This document shows positions 48,012 through 56,253 of a DNA stretch of 64,000 nucleotides, in pieces; the first letter of the stretch is position 1; every line of letters begins with the position of its first letter. Position numbers and translations under genes: made by a program. The notes under the pieces were generated by a model. That model was given only the letters and a program-made list of their open reading frames with translations. It was not told where the DNA came from and searched no databases. The DNA is taken from positions 859,059-923,058 of the forward strand of contig JAIOXN010000001.1 in the NCBI GenBank assembly GCA_021741585.1, in the 5' to 3' direction. The DNA is from Aquiluna sp. (lineage in GTDB: Bacteria; Actinomycetota; Actinomycetes; Actinomycetales; Microbacteriaceae).

Positions 48012-48138
48012 TCGTGCCTTTCGTAAACGGTAGGCACGGGTTTGAGATGTCTCCCTGCGCTGGCATTACCCAGATCAAGTTCGACGGTCGAAGACTTCTC
48101 TAGTCTTCCTCTCAGTCCGGTTTACCGAACTCCCGTGT
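48012..48138 (-). promoter_or_regulatory. TPP riboswitch controlling thiBP
   Basis: Aptamer at 48049-48138. On the RNA strand the conserved parts read CTGAGA, then ACTTGATCTGGGTAATGCCAG and GCGCAGGGAG, matching the TPP (THI-box) core. A GAAGAC/GTCTTC hairpin follows CTGAGA. In the 3' part a 7-bp stem (arms 48032-48038 and 48013-48019) covers half the ribosome site. The CCCGTG just before that stem is complementary to CACGGG at the aptamer 5' end. Ligand-dependent hiding of the ribosome site is inferred. Confidence 0.93.
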
Positions 48139-48144
48139 GAAATC

Positions 48145-48150
48145 AGTATA
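48145..48150 (-). promoter_or_regulatory. -10 box for the riboswitch transcript
   Basis: TATACT on the minus strand ends 6-7 nt before the first aptamer bases, so the RNA starts almost at the 5' end of the aptamer, with no extra leader. No clear -35 is visible, and the region is bounded by the MFS gene end at 48156. Confidence 0.6.
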
Positions 48151-48155
48151 AGCGC

Positions 48156-49844
48156 CTAGTGACCGGCTGCGGCATCCTCGGCTGCTTCTTGCGAGGCGCT
48201 CTTGTCTCGAAGCGGGACTTCCTTGATAAAGAATGTGATGGCAAAACCGAGCAGCACAATCACCGCTGCCCACATAAAGACTGTGGTGCCGGAGTCAACG
48301 AAACCAATTCTGAATGGCAAGGAAAGCCTGTCGTCAACTCCAATTAGGAAAGAACTGTCTGAGGTAATTCCCTCAGCGGCCGAGCCAGGGGCACCCGAGA
48401 GAAGTTCAAGAATTTGACCGTTCGCAGGGTTTGTGGTCACGTTCGAATCTGCAAAGGCTGACTTCAAACCATCCTGCACATCACTGCGCTGGAAGGCGGT
48501 TGCGATCTTGTCACTCACCTGGCCAAACAAAATTGACATGAAGACGGCAACACCCAATGTGCCTCCCATCTGGCGGAAGAAGGTGGCCGAAGACGTTGCC
48601 ACACCGATGTCCTTCGCCTGAACAGCACTCTGGCTCGCAATCATCATGGTTTGCATGAGCTGACCAAGTCCAAGACCAATCACAACCATGCCGATTGACA
48701 TGATCCAGATTGGTTGGGCTGCGTCTAGCACCAAGAACATGTAGAGGTAACCGGCAAGCAAGGTTGCAGTACCGGTCTTCATGAATACAACGTATTTACC
48801 TCGCTTGGAAACACTTCGTCCGGAGAGGATTGACGCAGTCATCATGCCAGCGACCATAGGGAGCATTAGGAATCCTGCTTCGGTTGGATTCGCACCATAG
48901 GCAACCTGAAGAACAAGAGGCAAAACAATCATTCCGCCAAACATCCCGACACCGATGATTACACCCAGGATCTGAGTTCTGGCGAAGGTGGCGTTTTTGA
49001 ATAGGTGGAGCGGAATCAGTGCTGATTCACCCATCTTCTTCTCGATGAGAATGAAGGAGATGATTCCAACGACCCCTGTGACATACATTGCGATCGAGAG
49101 ACTCGAACCCCAGCCCCACTCGCGACCCTGCTCAGCAACTAAGAGAATTGGAACAACTCCGAGGACGATCGTGACAGCACCCCACCAGTCAATCTTCTGC
49201 TTTTTTGGGGTGTGTGGGACATGCAGAAATGTCAGAACCATAAACATGGAAAGAACACCGATGGGGAGGTTGATCAAGAAAACCCAGCGCCATCCATCGA
49301 TCCAAAGAATCTGTTCAATTCCAGCGAAGAGACCTCCGACCACAGGACCTATCACGCTTGAAGTTCCAAAAACCGCAAGGAAAAGACCCTGGTATCTAGC
49401 GCGCTCACGAGGCGGCACGATGTCCGCAACGATTGTGAGTGCAAGGGAGAACAATCCACCGGCACCAAGTCCCTGAAGGGCTCGGAATCCTGCAAGTTCA
49501 TACATCGAAGTTGCCAATCCAGCGGTGGCAGAACCGAGCACAAAAATTACGATGGCTGCAATAAACAAGGGTCTGCGACCAAATAGATCGCCGAGCTTGC
49601 CATAAATAGGCGTGCTGATTGTCGAGGTAATCAAGTAGGCGGTGGTTGCCCAAGCTTGAAGTGCAAGACCATCTAGGTCATCTGCGATTGTTCGCATCGC
49701 GGAACCAACAATTGACTGGTCAAGTGCAGCAAGGAACATTCCGGACATAAGACCTGCAAGAACCAAAAGGATCTCACGGTGTGACATTTGGCCAGATTGC
49801 GCCGCCTTAATTGCGGCATTCCGGCGATTAGCAGAGGACAACAT
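48156..49844 (-). CDS. MFS drug exporter, DHA2 (14-helix) family
   Basis: About 562 residues with 14 predicted helices. FLAALDQSIVGSAMRTIADDL at the first helix and FGRRPLFIAAIVIFVLGS in the first loop are DHA2/EmrB-QacA signatures. GALGVAVFMSILFG-like segments occur near the end. Proton-driven efflux of unknown compounds. The start is uncertain: the ATG at 49844 shares CATG with the start of the divergent VanY gene. Start codons at 49877, 49853 and 49787 are alternatives. Confidence 0.9.
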   Translation of the reverse strand: MLSSANRRNAAIKAAQSGQMSHREILLVLAGLMSGMFLAALDQSIVGSAMRTIADDLDGLALQAWATTAYLITSTISTPIYGKLGDLFGRRPLFIAAIVIFVLGSATAGLATSMYELAGFRALQGLGAGGLFSLALTIVADIVPPRERARYQGLFLAVFGTSSVIGPVVGGLFAGIEQILWIDGWRWVFLINLPIGVLSMFMVLTFLHVPHTPKKQKIDWWGAVTIVLGVVPILLVAEQGREWGWGSSLSIAMYVTGVVGIISFILIEKKMGESALIPLHLFKNATFARTQILGVIIGVGMFGGMIVLPLVLQVAYGANPTEAGFLMLPMVAGMMTASILSGRSVSKRGKYVVFMKTGTATLLAGYLYMFLVLDAAQPIWIMSIGMVVIGLGLGQLMQTMMIASQSAVQAKDIGVATSSATFFRQMGGTLGVAVFMSILFGQVSDKIATAFQRSDVQDGLKSAFADSNVTTNPANGQILELLSGAPGSAAEGITSDSSFLIGVDDRLSLPFRIGFVDSGTTVFMWAAVIVLLGFAITFFIKEVPLRDKSASQEAAEDAAAGH

Positions 49845-50706
49845 GACTCCCATAATTAGGGTGGTAGATGTGCGCAAGTCTACGCCTTTGAGACGGAATC
49901 CAATATTTGTTTTTGGACCCCCGGTGGTTTTGTTTGCCCTGGGAATTAGCTTGGTTTCCCAACCGGACGCCTTTGGTCAAAAGCACGAAATAATTCTCGC
50001 TCAAATTGAAGCAAACAAAGAGGCTGGCCACATCCCACCCACTCCAGAAATAGACGAGTACCTTTATCCCCTCTTTGCAACCGAACATGCTGGCAACGAG
50101 TACGTGGTCGTGAACAAGCAGAGACCACTGAATCCAATTGATTACGCGCCAGCATCGTTGCGCGAAATCAACAGCTCTAAGTCGCTGGATAATTCTCGCG
50201 GTCTAGTGCTTGCGGATAACGCAGCGACAGCTATTGAAGCCATGGCAGTAGATCTGACCGCCGCAGGTTTGGGTCCGCTGTTCATCAATTCCGCTTACCG
50301 CTCATATGGTTACCAGAGTGACCTCTTCGAGAGTAAGACCGAGCAGTACGGTTTGGAAGGCGCACTTATTAGAAGCGCGAAGGCTGGCCACTCAGAGCAC
50401 CAGACCGGATTGGCTGTAGACGTCTCTGTCACCTCTCAAGGCTGTGCAATCATGCAGTGCTTTGGGGGAACGGCTGCCGGTATTTGGATTGCAGAGAATG
50501 CTCACAAATACGGATTGATCGTTCGCTACGAAGAAGACACCACTTCAACTACCGGCTACACCTATGAGCCTTGGCATTTGCGTTATGTTGGCAAAGAAGT
50601 CGCAAGCTTGTATGCCGAAAGAGGAATACATACTCTGGAAGATTTTTGGAAACTTCCAGCCGCTGAGTTCTACTTGGAAGAAATAACCGAATCAACCAAC
50701 GATTGA
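49843..50706 (+). CDS. D-alanyl-D-alanine carboxypeptidase, VanY family
   Basis: 287 residues. An N-terminal membrane helix or uncleaved signal (PIFVFGPPVVLFALGISLVS) is followed by a peptidase domain with zinc ligands in KAGHSEHQTGLAVDV (His and Asp) and EPWHLRYVG (His), the LAS/VanY pattern, and FINSAYRSYGYQ. Trims the terminal D-Ala of peptidoglycan stems outside the membrane. GAGG lies 5 nt before the ATG. Its 3' end overlaps the convergent pgm gene by 37 bp. Confidence 0.88.
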   Translation: MTPIIRVVDVRKSTPLRRNPIFVFGPPVVLFALGISLVSQPDAFGQKHEIILAQIEANKEAGHIPPTPEIDEYLYPLFATEHAGNEYVVVNKQRPLNPIDYAPASLREINSSKSLDNSRGLVLADNAATAIEAMAVDLTAAGLGPLFINSAYRSYGYQSDLFESKTEQYGLEGALIRSAKAGHSEHQTGLAVDVSVTSQGCAIMQCFGGTAAGIWIAENAHKYGLIVRYEEDTTSTTGYTYEPWHLRYVGKEVASLYAERGIHTLEDFWKLPAAEFYLEEITESTND

Positions 50707-52295
50707 GCCTCACCCAAAACCAAATCTAGGTGCTGGCTACCTTTGAAAGATTCACCGTAAATCTTGTAGACGTTCTCCGTCCCAGAAGGACGAGCAGCAA
50801 ACCAAGCATTTTCGGTTGAGACCTTTAGCCCCCCAAGCGCTCCGCCGGAGCTTGCCTTGGTTTCAATGTTGGTGATTGCCTCACCAGCAAGGGTCTTGGC
50901 GGACACATCTGACTCCGAAAGCTTTGAGAGTGTCGCCTTTTGGGCAAGATCTGCAGGAGCATCAACTCGCTTATAGCTTGGCTCTCCAAATTTGGTGGTT
51001 AGGTTTGCGTAGTACTCGGATGGCGAGGAACCTGTGACTGCCTCAATCTCGGCAGCCAATAGACACATGATCAAACCATCTTTATCGGTCGACCAGGCTT
51101 GACCATTGGTTCTCAAGAAAGAAGCTCCGGCAGATTCTTCCCCACCGAATCCGAGAGAGCCATCACTTAGGCCAGGGACGAACCACTTGAAACCGACTGG
51201 CACCTCAATGAGCTTTCTACCTAGGTCTTCAACAACGTGGTTGATGATCGAAGATGAAACCATCGTCTTACCAACTGCTGCTTGGTGGTCCCAGCCGTGA
51301 CGGTGACGATATAAATAGTCGATTGAGACGGCTAAGAAGTGGTTTGGGTTCATGAGGCCGGAATCAGATGTCACGATGCCGTGCCTGTCGGCATCGGCAT
51401 CATTGCCGGTTGAGATATCAAACTCAGAGCGATTCTCAATCAGTGACGCCATCGAGAATGCGCTCGAGCAGTCCATGCGGATCTTGCCGTCCCAGTCCAA
51501 AGTCATGAACGCGAACTGTGGGTCAACCTTTGGGTTGATGACGCTGAGGTTCAAAGCAAATCTCTCGCCAATTTCACCCCAGTATTCAACCGATGCCCCA
51601 CCCATTGGGTCGGCACCAATTCTGATATCGGCAGACTTGATGGCTGACATGTTTAGAACCTGATCTAACTGCGAAACATAGTTCTCTCTGAAGTCAAAGC
51701 GCTCTGGCTTTGGAATCGCGCGCTTCACGCCCGCCAACCCGGCAAGAATCAGTTCGTTTGCTCGTGCAGCAATCCAGTTGGTTGCATCGGAGTCAGCTGG
51801 GCCACCGTGAGGCGGGTTGTATTTGATGCCACCATCTTGTGGTGGGTTGTGGCTAGGTGTGATGACAATGCCATCGGCCTGCAAATTAGATCCCCTGGGA
51901 ATCTGGTTGTTGTGATCGATGATTGCAACTGAAACCGCAGGGGTCGGAGTGAACCCGTTTCTAGAATCAACAAGAGCAACAACATCGTTGCCAGCCAATA
52001 CCTCAAGTACGGAAACCTCTGCAGGTGCGGAAAGAGCGTGGGTGTCTTTGCCGATATAGATCGGCCCCTGGATATCTTGTTCTCTGCGGTAATCAACGAT
52101 GGCTTGAGTGATTGCCAGAATGTGATTTTCGTTGAAAGAACCATTGAGTGCTGTGCCTCGGTGACCGGAGGTGCCGAAGGCAACCTTTTGCTCAGCGATC
52201 GAAACATCTGGCTTGAAATCAAAATAGGAGTCCGAGAGTTTTGTGAGATCTACCAGATCGCTCTCAAGTGCCAGAGTCCCCGCTCGCTCATGCAT
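50670..52295 (-). CDS. pgm: Phosphoglucomutase (alpha-D-glucose-specific)
   Basis: 541 residues. Interconverts glucose 1-phosphate and glucose 6-phosphate. Phosphoserine loop VITPSHNPPQDGG near residue 135, metal loop GNDADADRHG near 290, sugar-binding GGEESAGASF near 375, and RPSGTENVYK at the end. The start MHERAGTLALESDLV matches family N-termini and has GGAG 8-9 nt upstream. An in-frame start 33 bp earlier lies in a TTGTC-CTA-GACAA palindrome (52316-52328) that may be an operator. Confidence 0.95.
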   Translation of the reverse strand: MHERAGTLALESDLVDLTKLSDSYFDFKPDVSIAEQKVAFGTSGHRGTALNGSFNENHILAITQAIVDYRREQDIQGPIYIGKDTHALSAPAEVSVLEVLAGNDVVALVDSRNGFTPTPAVSVAIIDHNNQIPRGSNLQADGIVITPSHNPPQDGGIKYNPPHGGPADSDATNWIAARANELILAGLAGVKRAIPKPERFDFRENYVSQLDQVLNMSAIKSADIRIGADPMGGASVEYWGEIGERFALNLSVINPKVDPQFAFMTLDWDGKIRMDCSSAFSMASLIENRSEFDISTGNDADADRHGIVTSDSGLMNPNHFLAVSIDYLYRHRHGWDHQAAVGKTMVSSSIINHVVEDLGRKLIEVPVGFKWFVPGLSDGSLGFGGEESAGASFLRTNGQAWSTDKDGLIMCLLAAEIEAVTGSSPSEYYANLTTKFGEPSYKRVDAPADLAQKATLSKLSESDVSAKTLAGEAITNIETKASSGGALGGLKVSTENAWFAARPSGTENVYKIYGESFKGSQHLDLVLGEAQSLVDSVISSK

Positions 52296-52350
52296 CAGAT
52301 TCGCTCCTATTGTTCTTGTCCTAGACAAAACAATAGAGCCAAACAGATGC

Positions 52351-53007
52351 TTAGGAAATAGTCCTTAGGTTCCCGGTGAGCTTTTGCACAAGTCTTCTAA
52401 GCAGAATCAGCACGAACGCTAGTCCTAATCCAAAGACTGTGAAGCCAAGTGTGTAGAGCAGTACCCCTAAGCCACCAACCTCTGCTGGGTTTAGGAACCA
52501 GTAAGGCCAGACATCCTCAGAGAGTCCGCGAATGATTGAGAATGCCACCCAAAGATAAGGAAACACCAAAACCCACAGACCCTTGATGAAGTTGGTCTTG
52601 GGGCCCTTGACGCTCAACAAATAATCAATGGTGATCAGAATCGGTGCATAGGTGTGAATCATGTTGTTCGGTGGCCTTGGCCACTCGTACCCGGCATCAA
52701 GCGGGTCTAGAGCTGCATCGCCCAAAAGCGCGTGATAGCCAACCCCAATAACGATCATGGCAACGGTTGCTCCAAGGCGAATAACGTTCATTCGTGCTGA
52801 TTCGCTCTTGCCCCTTAGAAGCATGAAAGCAGAAATAACCAAGACAATGCCGGCAAAAATGGACGAGTCAATCGAGAGCTTGGTGAAGTAGTCCCAGGGT
52901 CTAAATAGGTTGTTCACTACTCGATCGGTGATCTGCCAAACCACACTGCCTAAAAGTGCCACCCCAACAATTAGACGGAAATAACCAAATACACCTTTGT
53001 ATGTCAT
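52351..53007 (-). CDS. Pr6Pr family membrane protein
   Basis: 218 residues and six membrane helices with the Pr6Pr layout: FTKLSIDSSIFAGIVLVISA, NNMIHTYAPILITIDYLL and FPYLWVAFSIIRG...YWFLNP, carrying the conserved histidine and tyrosines. Function unknown in this family. TAGTCT ends 6 nt before the ATG, so leaderless. A DnaA box sits 2 bp upstream of that -10. Confidence 0.85.
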   Translation of the reverse strand: MTYKGVFGYFRLIVGVALLGSVVWQITDRVVNNLFRPWDYFTKLSIDSSIFAGIVLVISAFMLLRGKSESARMNVIRLGATVAMIVIGVGYHALLGDAALDPLDAGYEWPRPPNNMIHTYAPILITIDYLLSVKGPKTNFIKGLWVLVFPYLWVAFSIIRGLSEDVWPYWFLNPAEVGGLGVLLYTLGFTVFGLGLAFVLILLRRLVQKLTGNLRTIS

Positions 53008-53021
53008 CTCAAAAGACTAGC

Positions 53022-53030
53022 TGTGGATAA
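53022..53030 (-). promoter_or_regulatory. Perfect DnaA box (TTATCCACA)
   Basis: Exact consensus on the minus strand. It lies upstream of the -10 of the Pr6Pr gene and 82 bp before the start of a broken VapBC module on the other side. Confidence 0.6.
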
Positions 53031-53112
53031 CTCAAAACGACCAACACCAATTGTGTGCAATACGAAAACCCTGATTGATTGAATGGTCAAGTTGGTCAAG
53101 TTGAATAGAGAG

Positions 53113-53309
53113 ATGGGTAAATTTGTGAGCGTTTACGAGGCAAAAACCGAACTCTCGAGTTTGTTGCGCCTAGTCGAAGATGGCCAAAGAGTTGTCATCA
53201 CAAAACGCGGGAAGCCGGTAGCGGACCTGGCCTCACACAAGTCGAGATGGATGAGCTGACAAAGTTATTAGATGAGCCGATTGTTTTTGATGAGGAAGAT
53301 TGGTACTAG
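53113..53309 (+). pseudogene. Broken VapB/Phd-type antitoxin gene
   Basis: The first 48 codons encode an antitoxin start: KFVSVYEAKTELSSLLRLVEDGQRVVITKRGKPVADLA, as in Phd/YefM-type antitoxins. A stop follows at 53257. In the +2 frame the expected tail continues (ELTKLLDEPIVFDEEDWY, stop 53307-53309). One or more deletions therefore removed the middle and shifted the frame. A tandem 9-bp repeat GGTCAAGTT (53085-53102) just upstream may be an old operator. Confidence 0.8.
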
Positions 53310-53398
53310 TCGACACTCACGCGTAGCCCTGCGACTTGGACTCAAATGAGCGGATGGGTCCGAGAGCCCAAAGGCTTATCGGATTGGATTTTATGATC
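53306..53398 (+). pseudogene. Remnant of a VapC (PIN) toxin gene
   Basis: Overlapping the antitoxin stop, the frame from 53306 reads LVDTHA and then meets a stop. LVDTHALLW is the usual opening of PIN toxins that follow this antitoxin type. The next 70 bp contain a short open piece (GSESPKAYRIGFYDRC) that could come from further inside a PIN domain but is too degraded to place firmly. No intact toxin remains. Confidence 0.6.
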
Positions 53399-53437
53399 GA
53401 TGCCACAAGGTAGCCTTGAACTATTCAAGGGAGAAAA

Positions 53438-54481
53438 ATGTCGACGACGCAATCACTGAGTGTAAAAAGCCCAACCTCTAAGTTTGAAAAATCCCAGATG
53501 CCGCTACCGGCTCTTGGTCCAGATTCCGTCCACATCAAGATCAAGTACTCCGGCATCTGTCACTCCGATATCCACCAGGCCAGAGACGAGTGGTTCGAGG
53601 GAATCTTCCCGATGGTTCCAGGTCACGAGATTGCCGGTGAAGTGGTTGCTGTAGGCAGCAATGTCACAAAGCTAAAAGTCGGCGACAAGGCCGGCGTTGG
53701 CACCTTTGTTGACTCTTGTCGCGAGTGTGAATACTGCCTTGCAGGTAAAGAGAACTATTGCCTAAAGGGAAACGTGCAGACCTACAACGGTCGCCACTAC
53801 GACGGAACTCCAACCTATGGTGGATATGCCCAAGATATCGTTGTTGATCACAAATACACCCTAAAGATTCCAGAGAACCTAGACCTGGCGGCAGCTGCAC
53901 CACTTTTGTGCGCTGGTGTCACCGTCTACTCACCATTGAACCACTGGGGAGTAAAAGCCGGCATGAGAGTTGGAATCCTTGGCCTGGGTGGCCTTGGCCA
54001 CATGGCCGTGAAATTTTCGGTTGCTATGGGAGCCGAGACCTATGTCCTTGGTCACACAGCGTCTAAGGCTCAAGACGCAAAAGACTTTGGTGCCAAGGAA
54101 TATCTGATTACCTCTGAGATAGCTGAGACTCACAAAAACTTCTTTGACGTGATTCTCAACACCACCTCGGCTGATCTGAATGTCGATTCACTTTTGGGCA
54201 TGCTCCGAGTTGGTGGGTCGCTTGTCAACGTTGGTCTACCTGGAAACTCTCAGAACTATAACCCGTTCTCACTAGTGACTGGGCTGAAGTCGATCGCAGG
54301 TGCCAACACCGGCGGCATTCAGGAAACTCAGGACATGCTGGATTTCTGTGGCGAGCACAACATCGTCTCCATAATCGAATTACTAGACGCAACTGATCCG
54401 GCAACCATCGACCAGGCTTATTCAAGAGTGGTTGGAAGCGATGTTCGCTATCGCTTCGTGATTGACGCAAGCACCATCTAA
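53438..54481 (+). CDS. Zinc-dependent alcohol dehydrogenase (NADP, YahK/CAD-like)
   Basis: 347 residues, MDR family. Catalytic zinc site in YSGICHSDIHQARDEW (Cys near 38) and PGHEIAGEVVAVG. Structural zinc cysteines in DSCRECEYCLAGKENYC. Rossmann motif GILGLGGLGHMAVKF near 180. Reduces a broad range of aldehydes (family knowledge). GGGAG precedes the ATG. The aldo/keto reductase gene begins 40 bp after its stop, so the two carbonyl reductases are probably co-expressed. Confidence 0.92.
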   Translation: MSTTQSLSVKSPTSKFEKSQMPLPALGPDSVHIKIKYSGICHSDIHQARDEWFEGIFPMVPGHEIAGEVVAVGSNVTKLKVGDKAGVGTFVDSCRECEYCLAGKENYCLKGNVQTYNGRHYDGTPTYGGYAQDIVVDHKYTLKIPENLDLAAAAPLLCAGVTVYSPLNHWGVKAGMRVGILGLGGLGHMAVKFSVAMGAETYVLGHTASKAQDAKDFGAKEYLITSEIAETHKNFFDVILNTTSADLNVDSLLGMLRVGGSLVNVGLPGNSQNYNPFSLVTGLKSIAGANTGGIQETQDMLDFCGEHNIVSIIELLDATDPATIDQAYSRVVGSDVRYRFVIDASTI

Positions 54482-54521
54482 AACACCAAAGTCCTATTTC
54501 GGCAGCGACAAGGAGAAGAAA

Positions 54522-55472
54522 TTGAATTCCAAGAGGCTAGGCAAGTTCCAGGTTTCACCAATCGGCATCGGCTGCATGAACCCATCATGGATTGGTGGCA
54601 CTGGCCTGGACCCAGTCCTAAGATATGAGAGCGCAATTCCGGCGTTCCATGCTGCCATGGACGCCGGGGTGAACTTTTTTGACACTGCAGATATTTATGC
54701 TCCAACCTGGGATGCCTTTGGCCACAACGAACAGCTAATTGCCGAAGCGCTCAGAACCTGGTCGGGAACCAAGGAGCAAAAGGCAAATATCGTTATCGCC
54801 ACCAAAGCCGGAATTACAAGAAAGCCAGGCGAGAAGTGGGGCAGAAATGCCAGCCTTGACTATCTTCTGAGAGCCGCCGAGGCATCAGCAGGACGATTGG
54901 GCGTGGAGAAGATTCAACTCTGGCAGCACCACCGCCTGGACCCAAGTATCACTTTTGAGGAGCAGTTCGAGAACGTATTGGCTTTGAAAGAGCGTGGCAT
55001 TGTGGACGAGATTGGCGTATCGAACTACGACGCCAAGCAACTTGAGATCGCAGTGAAACTTGGTGGAACCCCAGACCAAGGCGGCGTTGTTTCAATCCAA
55101 AATGAGTTCAGCCCCAACTACCGTTATGACCTAGATGTTCTGGACGTCTGTGAGAAATATGGCATCGCATTTTTGCCATGGTCGCCACTTGGAGGGTCCA
55201 AGTCCAAGGGTCAGGTTTCTGGCTCAAGCGCATTTGAGGAAATTGGCGCAAAGCACTCAGCGTCACCATTTGCAATTGCGCTGGCTTGGCTCATGCACAG
55301 ATCTGAAACCATCATTCCAATCCCGGGTGCAACTCGGGTTGAAAGTGTTTTGGATTGCGTAAGTGCTATTGACCTAAAGCTTTCTCAAGAAGACTTTGAG
55401 TATCTAAACGCAAACCTCCCGGAGCAGCTTCCATACTCCGAGGAATTGCTTCCAAAACCAGCTCACCGCTAG
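54522..55472 (+). CDS. Aldo/keto reductase
   Basis: 316 residues with the TIM-barrel AKR pattern: GVNFFDTADIYA (catalytic Asp and Tyr), IVIATKAG (Lys), LWQHHRLDPSITFEEQ (His), and IPIPGATRVESVLDCVSA for NADPH binding. The start is a TTG with a strong AAGGAG 7 nt upstream. An earlier in-frame start lies inside the dehydrogenase gene. Its stop codon touches a DnaA box. Confidence 0.92.
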   Translation: MNSKRLGKFQVSPIGIGCMNPSWIGGTGLDPVLRYESAIPAFHAAMDAGVNFFDTADIYAPTWDAFGHNEQLIAEALRTWSGTKEQKANIVIATKAGITRKPGEKWGRNASLDYLLRAAEASAGRLGVEKIQLWQHHRLDPSITFEEQFENVLALKERGIVDEIGVSNYDAKQLEIAVKLGGTPDQGGVVSIQNEFSPNYRYDLDVLDVCEKYGIAFLPWSPLGGSKSKGQVSGSSAFEEIGAKHSASPFAIALAWLMHRSETIIPIPGATRVESVLDCVSAIDLKLSQEDFEYLNANLPEQLPYSEELLPKPAHR

Positions 55473-55481
55473 TTATCCACA
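55473..55481 (+). promoter_or_regulatory. Perfect DnaA box (TTATCCACA)
   Basis: Exact consensus on the plus strand, directly after the aldo/keto reductase stop and 86 bp before the vapB start. The flanking bases extend the match with the other sites to TTATCCACAGAC. Confidence 0.6.
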
Positions 55482-55487
55482 GACGTC

Positions 55488-55512
55488 ACTCCGGCCCTTG
55501 TGGCCCTGGAGT
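55488..55512 (+). terminator. Possible terminator hairpin after the reductase gene
   Basis: ACTCC-GGCC pairs with GGCC-CT-GGAGT (9 bp with a 2-nt bulge, CTTGT loop). There is no T-run after it, so intrinsic termination is doubtful. Confidence 0.4.
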
Positions 55513-55534
55513 CGGCTTGGCAGAATCGCCCTAT

Positions 55535-55563
55535 TACAAAAGTAGGCAATGTGCTATTTTGTA
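55535..55563 (+). promoter_or_regulatory. vapBC promoter and operator
   Basis: An inverted repeat with arms TACAAAA(g)TAG and CTATTTTGTA overlaps an extended -10 (TGCTATTTT). The -10 TATTTT ends 7 nt before the vapB ATG. An autoregulatory antitoxin site is expected here for type II modules. The assignment is inferred. Confidence 0.65.
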
Positions 55564-55567
55564 GAAC

Positions 55568-55837
55568 ATGGAGATACGGGTGGGAATCAGGGAGCTCAAG
55601 CAGAATCCCTCTGCAGTAATTGCAAGAGTGAAACAAGGTGAGACTGTTACCTTGAGTGAGCGCGGGGAGCCGGTGGCTCTGATTATCCCGCTTCCTAAAG
55701 ATCCAATTGAACTGCTGATAGCTCAGGGCAAGTTGTTGCGCGGTTCTGGAAACTTCAGAGTCGAGGATATATCTCCAGCTCAGGTCTTGCAGGGCTCTGA
55801 GGAAATTGTGTCCAAGTCAAGATCTGAGCGAATCTAG
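55568..55837 (+). CDS. vapB: VapB/Phd-type antitoxin
   Basis: 89 residues. EIRVGIRELKQNPSAVIARVKQGETVTLSERGEPVALIIPLP is a Phd/YefM DNA-binding fold; the rest is an acidic, flexible toxin-binding tail. The upstream inverted repeat and leaderless promoter fit self-repression. The vapC gene starts 3 bp after its stop. Confidence 0.9.
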   Translation: MEIRVGIRELKQNPSAVIARVKQGETVTLSERGEPVALIIPLPKDPIELLIAQGKLLRGSGNFRVEDISPAQVLQGSEEIVSKSRSERI

Positions 55838-55840
55838 GAC

Positions 55841-56233
55841 ATGTATTACATCGACACTTCTGCAGCAGTAAAGCTCTTCACGAACGAGACTGAATCAGCT
55901 TCAATGAGGGAATTCTTTTGCCAAAACCAATCTGAATCATTTTCTTCAACCTTGCTCATAACTGAGTTGGTTGGAAACCTTTCTCGCCTAGCTCCCAGTT
56001 CAGTTGCAGTAGCGCATTCATTTCTTGATTCACTTCTCCTAGTCAAGCTAACCGAAGAATTGCTCCTAAGCGCAGCAGATCTCATGCCAGCTGGATTGAG
56101 GACCCTAGACTCGATTCATCTTGCAGCTTGCATGAGTATCGATAGACAGTCGGTCTTGGTCAGCTATGACAAAAAGTTCATGGAAGTGGCAAATGACCAT
56201 GGGGTGGAAACCAAATCTCCCGGATTTGATTGA
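55841..56233 (+). CDS. vapC: VapC toxin, PIN domain ribonuclease
   Basis: 130 residues. PIN active-site acids: YIDTSAAVKLFTNE (Asp5), the Glu in LLITELVGN, LRTLDSIHLAAC (Asp near 92) and VSYDKKFMEVA (Asp near 111). Probably cleaves tRNA or rRNA, as in the family, and is neutralised by VapB. All four acidic residues are present, so the module looks active. Confidence 0.9.
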   Translation: MYYIDTSAAVKLFTNETESASMREFFCQNQSESFSSTLLITELVGNLSRLAPSSVAVAHSFLDSLLLVKLTEELLLSAADLMPAGLRTLDSIHLAACMSIDRQSVLVSYDKKFMEVANDHGVETKSPGFD

Positions 56234-56253
56234 ATTTAGCGACAACCGAAGGG

